The notes under the pieces are model-generated. The model saw only the letters and a program-made list of their open reading frames with translations. It ran no database searches and had not been told where the DNA came from. The position numbers were made by a program, and so were the translations under genes. Positions 63,622 to 64,000 of a stretch of 64,000 bases of DNA are shown piece after piece. The stretch's first letter is position 1; every line of letters begins with the position of its first letter. The DNA comes from Auanema rhodensis (Eukaryota > Nematoda > Chromadorea > Rhabditida > Rhabditidae), in contig OZ059896.1 of assembly GCA_964057225.1 (NCBI GenBank), positions 13,190,501-13,254,500 on the forward strand. Reading direction: 5' to 3'.

Positions 63622-64000
63622 TTACGAAGAACTGTCTTCTCTATTCTCATGCAGGTGATAGAAAGCTGGTGGATCATAGAAGTCACAAATAGCTCCAACA
63701 CTTGGATCTCGTCCCTATAAGAAAAAGTTTTTTTTTGACAATGTAAAAAAAACAAACTTGGAATCTTCTATATAAAACTTTAGTAACATCTCCTGATCCT
63801 GAATAAAGCAATCGTGTCTTTAATCTGTTACCAGTCTTGATAACGTCATTCTCATTGTCAAATGTCTCGTGTATGTCAAGAGCCAACATCTTAAAATAAT
63901 ATATGTTAAACAATAAATAAACTTATGAATTACCTCATTCCACAATTTCCGATAGTACATGCTCATATGAGGTTGCATTGCCATAATCGGAACAAATGAA
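63622..64000 (-). CDS. C-terminal end of an M3-type (thimet) oligopeptidase, partial
   Basis: Three exons enter from the right edge: VPIMAMQPHMSMYYRKLWNE, MLALDIHETFDNENDVIKTG, NRLKTRLLYSGSGDVTKVLY, RRFQGRDPSVGAICDFYDPP, ending HLHENREDSSS. The Y-Y-x-x-L-W-x-E-x-x-A-x-D segment, G-x-R-x-x-x-x-L-x-x-G-S-G-D and F-x-GRDP are the conserved C-terminal helices of M3 metallopeptidases (neurolysin, thimet, MIP). The zinc-binding HExxH lies outside the window, so activity cannot be judged. The tail after GRDP is longer than in thimet oligopeptidase. Confidence 0.65.

Overview
The window looks like AT-rich nuclear DNA from a small-genome invertebrate, most likely a nematode. The genes carry many short introns (about 40-60 bases) and are packed tail to tail with gaps of 30-250 bases. 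The set includes nematode-flavoured families: a Clc-like claudin relative, a fatty-acid/retinol-binding-like secreted protein, cysteine-rich secreted proteins, an OV-16-type PEBP, and orthologues of eri-1, nhr-67/tailless and pkd-2. No bacterial, plasmid, CRISPR or intact transposon sequence was seen. Species assignment is inference. Exon joins were made by eye from reading frame and family similarity, so exact ends are approximate where stated.

Layout. 1-15.4 kb: phosphorylase kinase beta (partial, -), GRP94/endoplasmin (-) divergent from signal peptide peptidase (+), a claudin-like four-TM protein (-), PIG-Q (-) with a complete ABCG half-transporter lying inside one of its introns on the same strand, and the mitochondrial phosphate carrier (-). 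15.4-25.4 kb (mostly +): prefoldin 1, UDP-GlcNAc pyrophosphorylase, a tailless-type nuclear receptor and a Rap-like GTPase. 25.4-37.8 kb (all -): a Cys-rich/PEBP secreted protein, a small membrane protein, then VPS11, a SMYD protein, RRP8 and NOG1 spaced 150-260 bases apart like a nematode operon. 38-42.3 kb: ERI-1 (+), TMEM203 (-), a tryparedoxin-like protein (+) and a FAR-like protein (-). 42.5-54.1 kb: a SHPRH-type helicase/E3 ligase (-) divergent from SPT2 (+), then trehalase (+). 54.3-64 kb (all -): a four-repeat Cys-rich secreted protein, polycystin-2, an eight-EGF secreted protein, TFIIE alpha and the C-terminal end of an M3-type oligopeptidase.

Functional links. GRP94 and signal peptide peptidase share one ACGT- and CCAAT-rich divergent promoter, and both work in the ER. 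NOG1 and RRP8, both nucleolar ribosome-biogenesis factors, head the candidate operon. SHPRH and SPT2, both chromatin proteins, share a 0.3 kb divergent promoter. UAP1 (UDP-GlcNAc), PIG-Q (which uses UDP-GlcNAc for GPI anchors) and trehalase belong to sugar metabolism, but they are not adjacent.

The most unusual points are the same-strand nested ABCG gene with a frameshift in its host PIG-Q, the recurrent AAG 3' splice sites, the fusion of a Cys-rich secreted module to a PEBP fold, and an unrecognised four-repeat secreted family. No clearly new multi-gene system was found.
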